Shown: piece by piece, positions 37,001-42,970 of the stretch
Position numbering within the stretch: position 1 is the first letter of the stretch
How the letters are laid out: each line of letters begins with the position of its first letter
Origin: Helochares maculicollis
Taxonomy: Eukaryota; Arthropoda; Insecta; Coleoptera; Hydrophilidae
Assembly: GCA_033557835.1 (NCBI GenBank)
Contig: JAWQRO010000325.1
Coordinates: forward strand, 1-42,970
Direction: 5' to 3'
Length of the DNA: 42,970 nt
Made by a program: the position numbers and the translations under genes
Notes under the pieces: model-generated
Told to the model about the DNA's origin: nothing
Database searches by the model: none
What the model saw: only the letters and a program-made list of their open reading frames with translations

Positions 37001-40000
37001 TTTTGTGGTGGATCCCCATTGTCGCCATCAAAGAAGATAATCTAAATTTCAGTAACACAACTCCTCTGACCTGGATAAACATGAACCAACGAGAAGTAAA
37101 AATCGATAACTTCGCCAAGCCAGAATCGTTCGTTATTGTAAATCCTGAGGAAATAGGTAATCTTTAGTATTTTTAGTTTTACTATTAGCTTTGCTGGCGA
37201 AAGTCTTAGAAATTTAATAATGTTCTTCGCTCTGCAATTGGCTAATAGATGATAAATTTTTCTGATGTCTATGTCAATGTTTCTTTGAAGATTCATTATC
37301 ATTTATGGGGTATATTTATTACGAATCGAACTTAAAAAGGAGGTTTTTGAGCTTTTCATTATAATTTATATTGCTGCTTCTTTTCAATTTTAAACGAAGC
37401 CTATGTGCATATCTGACAGGTTAAAACCCCAAGAACGTTTATTGTGAATCCTTGCTGAAAGAAAATACTTCATTTGAGCAAAGGCAATTTTGATATGAAT
37501 GACTTTCTTCACTTTAAACTTCCGAATAGATGCGGCAAAGTACGGCTAGAATATGCATATGTACTAGCTATATGATTTTATTTTACAACACATTGTTGAA
37601 ATGTATATCACATATTTAGCCATGATGATGATTCAAAAGCTCAAGCAGGAAAATTTTCTATAGCTCACATGCGCATCAAACCTGGCTGCATGTGAATATC
37701 ATAGTTTTTGCTTACTTAGGATTGCACTATGTGGTATTTCATTCAACAAAGAGGACGAATTGTGGAAACGACTTACTATTTGAATTGTCTCAAGACTTGC
37801 AATTCTAATACTCTCTCATTACTGGCAATTAATAGCCACTAAATATACTTGTGTAATAAATTTTAGTAGTTATCAAAATTTGTATAAAATAATTTTTCAA
37901 CGTAATATTATTACAGCTTTGTGAAGTCTGTTCAGAAAGATTTTATAAGTTCATACTTTAACAAACTAACCGATGATAAAACCTATTTGTAATTTGAGCT
38001 CATGATCTTAGGTTTTTAAGTAAGAGATACTTTCTAACATCAATTTTTGAGAAACAATTTTAAATTTATCAGCTCGTATCTTTCCAAAAATTATGTCTAC
38101 GAAATATTATGTAATGTTACATTGGTTTATCAAAACTTAAAGAAATACATTATATTGGTATTGTATTGCTCGTATTCAATTTGAAGCAGTTCATATTACA
38201 GAACGCACTTTATATCCCACTAGATACACAGCATAACCTTTGAACCATGAATATTTGGCTTTGGTTTTGATAATAAGATCAATGGTAAACATTGAAGGAG
38301 CAGAATGTGGTATTTTTTCATCATAGAGTTATCGTGATATATCTCTTTCGCATATTTACGATGTAGAAAACACTTTTCGTTTATTATGCAATCTGTTTTT
38401 CAATATTGCCCGATCTCAGTTTATGAGTAATCTAAGGGTTATGCTTTTGAATAAACTCAATTGATTTCAATAGTATAGAAATTTCCTGTTAATCCGTTCC
38501 AAATGTATACATATCTAAGCTCCTTTTACTTAAAAATTGAATATTTTTAGACTGTCACCAGTTTCTTTTTTTCTTCAAATTATTTTGCTGTCCAAAGCTA
38601 GGTGTGTTTTCAATGTTAATATGTACCAATACATTAAAGTCAAAACCATTAGCTTAATAGTTTATTAATAGAAACAGTGTCATTAGAGCCTTTCACAAAT
38701 ATTCGATTCATTTCAACCGCACTTTTTTTCAATTAAAGCAGAAAACGAATCATCTACAAATGTTAATACAACATTCAACATTCTTCTAAAATTTGAGGCA
38801 CTACAAACTAAATTTGATTGTCTGAAGTATTATTTTCCCAAAGCCGCAGAAATCAACTGTCACTATAAACGATTCAAAATAGTAATAGCTATCTTTTAAA
38901 CATAAACTCAACTAATATGTATTTTTACCAATATAATGGGTGTGCATCTTAGTTAAGACAGATATTAGCCAAAACGTGAAGAACAAGTAATGTAAGTTAA
39001 TCGAAGTTTAATTTAAAAGTAATATATAATTACTTCTCAGGTCCTTTCCCTGTTAACTATGACAACCTTAACTGGAATAAATTGGCCGAGTTCCTGCTGA
39101 ACAACAATGACAGAAACAAAATTCCAGTTAATACCCGAGCAAAATTGCTGCATGATGCTTGGAATCTAGCCTATGCAGGAGACTTAGGGTTTGGAGTAGC
39201 TCTCAATATGACGTTATTCTTGAAATACGAACGCGAGTATTTGGCTTGGGATCCTGTGTTTACCATGATCGATCACATTGGAAGGCATATTGATAGCTCG
39301 ACCGTCCACAAAAAGTTCCAGGTTGGATTCTTATATTTCTTTTTTTTACCGGTTGTAATTTATAAACTTTCAGACTTACGTGAGGTTGCTGCTGACTCCA
39401 CTTTACGAAGAATTGGGCAACGAGCCCCAAGAGGGAGAAAGCGAAGGCAGAGCCCATCTCAGAAGTTCATCAAAAATATTTTTATGCCAAGCAGGGTACA
39501 AGCCTTGCATTGAAGAAGCCCAAAAAGCCTTCGAAATCTGGATGCAAAGTGAATACCCTGATGAAGGAAATCCGTAAGTGATAGATTTTCTGTGCTTAGG
39601 CAACAGTATGTTCAGATGAGAGTAGAATATAAATTTGTATCTTTTACTTTATGCTTGAATAGTTTAAACCTGACCGATTCCTTGGTGCTTCAACCATATC
39701 AAAACCATACCTCCTAAATTGCAATACTCGATTTTAATAAATTTTAAATTTCTTTACAGTGTAGCTAATCAATACATATGTCCTGTGTTCAAATGGGGTA
39801 GCAAAAGGGAATGGGAATTTGGGCTCCAAAGAGTACTCAACTTCCCTGCAAGTAGAAAACCGAACGAAAGAACCTATCTTCTAAAGACTCTAGCGGGATG
39901 TCCAATAGACTCCTGGAAGATCCAAAGGCTACTCAACATAACAGTCTTGGAAGAAAACAGCAACTTCACAGACAATGATATTTATTTAATCTTCAGCATG

Positions 40001-40074
40001 CTAACTGGAGGAGCGAGTGGCTACACAACACTCTTCCACTTTTTGGAAAGGAATTGGGACGTCATTAAAGTTAA
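34011..40074 (+). CDS. M1 aminopeptidase-like protein lacking the zinc site; C-terminal end not found
   Basis: Exons 34011-34067, 34117-34370, 34427-34801, 34858-34985, 35894-36089, 36145-36295, 36348-36559, 36615-36798, 36952-37156, 39041-39321, 39374-39573 and 39760-40074 read through in one frame for 852 full codons. Exon 1 encodes a signal peptide (MRSYFFGGLVLLFIANVNQ), so the protein should enter the secretory pathway. The M1 fold is plain: RTVFPCFDEPAYK, ESPPMSTFTVG, DNWGLI, FRML, VNYDNLNWNK. The active site is gone: HEXXH is QELVY (351-355), the third ligand Glu is Asn374, GAMEN is KPADN (326-330), and the catalytic Tyr is Ser428. No stop or frameshift was found in these exons, pointing to a selected non-enzymatic protein rather than a pseudogene. 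The last donor (GTTAA|GTAAGT) is followed in the unspliced frame by TAA at 40076-40078; the missing C-terminal 60-odd residues were not found downstream. Confidence 0.87.
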
Positions 40075-42940
40075 GTAAGTTTTTTTGTATTGAAATTTCT
40101 GACTTCGGTAACTACGATTTTTAATGCCGCTCTTGCCGGTCACATCATTAATTAAAAGTCGTTGAAGGAGGGGGGGGGGCATACGACTTCGGCCGGTGTC
40201 CTTCACTTTTTGCACCGTTTACATCTTTTTAGAAGCGTTAATTACATAATAGTCGCCAAAATTTTATTGTGTCGCTTAAAATTTAACGGAAGAGCGCCAA
40301 TAAATTGTTCGCAATTTTCGTCATTACGTAATATTTACGAAGCTGGGCCCATTATATTCTTGATAACTCATTAACTTAAGGGGAATTGGTAAAATACTTA
40401 TTTTTCACCATTATTGTCCAAAATTCGCTTTGTCGTTAAATTTTTTAAGGCATACATTGTATAACAGTGTAATTGTATTGAAGTGTGTGTAAAACAGCTT
40501 GATTGTATTATAGTATATTTCCTGTTATGACATGACAAAGACGTGTTATTTTTAAAATATCAATCATGAAAATGTTTTAAAATGACATGCGGGCTGGAGC
40601 TGGAACATTAAAATTACCTATCGTGACCCCACGTTTTATTCGCTACATGTAATACGCAACTCACTGCTTAATTTCGCTGCTGTGTAATTAAATGCGTGGA
40701 ATTAGATACGTCTTCACAGCACTATGTTAGTACATTTCGATAAGGTTCAAGGTTTTAACGAAATCATTCGAACTGATTAAATAGCAATTTTTTTACAATT
40801 GTTCATATCATCCACTTACGTATTGCTTTCCAAAGCGTTTTTGTTTCGCATTGCAGTATTGGAGTTTTACGTAATTATTCAGAATTACTTGTTTTACTAT
40901 TAACGTTTCTTTATTTGACGCTATTAAACAATCGTAACAATAGGTGATCACATTAAATTATGGTTAGATAAAGAGCAAAAATTTGTTATGAAATGTGAGC
41001 ATTATTAAAAATTGTTAATGTCACTGCCTTATTTTCTGTGCTAATGTTATGTAAAAATCTATTAAAAAATGAATCTGCCTAAACGTAGCAGTAGAATGCA
41101 CTTTTTGGGCTTTATATCTAAAGTTCAAGTTCAAAATTCACCGATATTATTGTTAGAACATCTTGTATATATTGAAGTTGGATTCGCACGAACAACTCGA
41201 CATATAATACAAAAAGTATTTTATGTGGTATCTTACATAACAGTTAATACTTCCTATTAGTTTATTGATAAGTGTACGTAATCGTAAAACGTGAATTTGA
41301 AACATTACCTCCGATTTTCGATTTAATCGAAATAAGTAGTCTCTGAGAAATAGTAACTATTTTCTTCGAAACGAAAGTGGTCCATAGTAAACAGATGACT
41401 ATATATTAAATTACCGCTTTAAATTTTACATTGTTGTAAAGATAAGCAAATGTAGTTAAATAATAAGGAACGTTCTACAATATGCGTAATAAATTTTTAA
41501 TGTGAAAATATAAGAATGATACTAGTTTGTGTTGAGTGGAGATCACCCCAAATGTGTCACTTTAAATTATTCAACATATACAATAATTGTTCCGCTATGA
41601 GTTCTTTTAAAATTAGAGACTTATAGACATAAATATAATTGCTGCAGTTTACTGTTTATGCAACTATTACATGCTGAAAGTCATAAAAACTACGGATGAA
41701 ATACCCCATATAAATTCGACGAGTACTTTATAAGTGGTATTAGTTGTTAGTAAAGAAAATATCTTAAGCTTTTACTCTCCTGGTAAAAGCAAAGGAAGCA
41801 ACTGCTGCAAGTTCATTGAAAGAATATTGATTGCAATTTTTAAATAAATTAATTAATAAACAACTTAATATCTGCTTTAAATGTTGTATCTACTGTTCAA
41901 CATTAAGCAATTAGTCGTCTCATTATTTGTATTTAGATGAGTTTCCAAGACGTTTAATTGAAATAACCTTGAAAAAACATAATTGACAACCTTAACTGGA
42001 ATAAAATGCATAACAGTTCGATTCATTTACTCAACATGAATTTTCCCAAGCAGACTTCTTAAAACAGACGTTCTAAGAAAATTTCTTATATTCTTTTAAG
42101 TTTTGCAGACCATTTAAAAGGGAGCAAAAAATCAAAGAGTAGCCAGCAGAATTAGTTTATTGATAAAAACTTCATTTTTATAATCATCTTTTTGATTTTG
42201 CAGTCTTCGTTCTTCTAATTTTTTTTCATTTATGGCTTCATTTCATCTATACCCATCGGTATTCAATTTGTGATTCATTTATATATCTTTTGTCGCGACT
42301 GCTTATATGACTATTCCCTTTTAATCTTTTTTCTATTATAAAAACGTTTCCTTGTATTTTGATTATATTTTTGTCTTATATCGTATCTATTCTTTGAACT
42401 CTTCAAGATTTTATTTCTATTATGTTTATCTTGCTTTTATTTGAATTATTCATTATGTTTCTGATCAGTATGTTATAATGCTCTTAATGATTGTTTTATG
42501 TAGTCATGTTTTTATTATATTTAGGATACATTTACGTCTTAGCATCAAATGCAGTTTCTTGTTTTTTTTTGTCTTAAAATGTTATTCATTTTTTAATTAG
42601 TAGTTTTTTTAATGATGATGCACTCTAGGAACTTAACTTACGTGTTCATTTAATCAAAATTTTCTACCGTGGTCTGTCGATAATATGGGTGCATACTTAA
42701 ATGAATAACATACTTTTTCATATTTGTAAGGTATTAACCAATTTTGGCTATTTTTCTTCAAACTATATACTTTGCTCATCCATATTTCATTGCTGCATAT
42801 CAGTATGCACGTGTTCTTATTAAATATATGGTTTTGTTCAAATTTTTACAAACTACAACTTTTAAAAGCTCATCTTTATGTTTTCTGCTCATAAAATTAA
42901 CATTTTCGGGTTGTCCTACAACAACTTGTTCGTCTACAAA
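40075..42940. other. Right flank, no gene recognised
   Basis: AT-rich sequence where the final exon of the aminopeptidase-like gene might lie; I could not identify it. A run of ten G at 40170-40179 is the only notable GC feature. From about 42180 to 42600 the plus strand is markedly T-rich. A short aminopeptidase exon-like match at 41985 is listed separately. Confidence 0.4.
41983..42060 (+). pseudogene. Possible relic of an M1 aminopeptidase exon
   Basis: GACAACCTTAACTGGAATAA at 41986-42005 is identical to the start of aminopeptidase-like exon 10 (39061-39080, encoding DNLNWN of the VNYD..NW motif). The match extends one or two bases either side. Beyond it, the frame gives a loose likeness only. 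Either a scrap of a further paralogue or a small local duplication. Confidence 0.4.
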
Positions 42941-42970
42941 GTGATATATATATATATATATATGTATATA
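42941..42970. repeat. (TA)n microsatellite at the right edge
   Basis: TA dinucleotide run with one TG interruption, ending the window in the same kind of sequence that starts it. Confidence 0.85.

Noticed and set aside
1..42970. CRISPR arrays, bacterial operons, tRNA or rRNA genes
   Set aside because: The sequence is insect nuclear DNA; no regularly spaced repeats and no cloverleaf or rRNA-like segment were recognised by eye on either strand.

Overview
The window is nuclear DNA of an insect. It is strongly AT-rich, its genes are split by short GT-AG introns, and it carries mariner transposon debris, an insect-type (7tm_6) odorant receptor and insect-style M1 aminopeptidases. A beetle is plausible but I cannot fix the order. 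Both ends run into AT dinucleotide repeats, as expected if assembly broke there.

Layout from left to right. (1) About 1.5-9.5 kb: a six-exon uridine phosphorylase gene (plus strand), whose introns 2 and 5 are swollen by decayed mariner/Tc1-type elements. (2) About 9.5-15.6 kb: a gene-poor gap with one orphan exon-like segment. (3) 15.6-17.1 kb: a compact tandem paralogue of the uridine phosphorylase with the same intron positions. (4) 17.8-18.5 kb: a 5'-truncated mariner. (5) 19.1-19.75 kb: the wreck of a third uridine phosphorylase copy. (6) 21.4-19.8 kb (minus strand): an apparently intact six-exon odorant receptor of 398 codons. (7) 27.9-21.8 kb (minus): a twelve-exon membrane-anchored M1 aminopeptidase of 1002 residues. 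(8) 28-34 kb: a gene-poor divergent intergenic region with a three-copy diverged repeat and a long (TA)n tract. (9) 34.0 kb onward (plus): a second M1 aminopeptidase-like gene with a signal peptide, followed for twelve exons to 40.07 kb; its C-terminal end was not found. (10) 40.1-43.0 kb: mostly featureless, with one short aminopeptidase exon-like relic.

The genes form two local duplication families. The uridine phosphorylases (pyrimidine salvage, uridine + phosphate to uracil + ribose-1-phosphate) kept their exon lengths exactly, but one GC-AG intron sits at a different position in each copy. The two aminopeptidases are divergently oriented and both have damaged catalytic machinery. The left one keeps the zinc site (HELSH...E) but has lost the GAMEN motif and the catalytic tyrosine position. 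The right one has lost all three zinc ligands as well, yet its reading frame is clean, which suggests a selected non-catalytic role. This pair is the most interesting part of the window.
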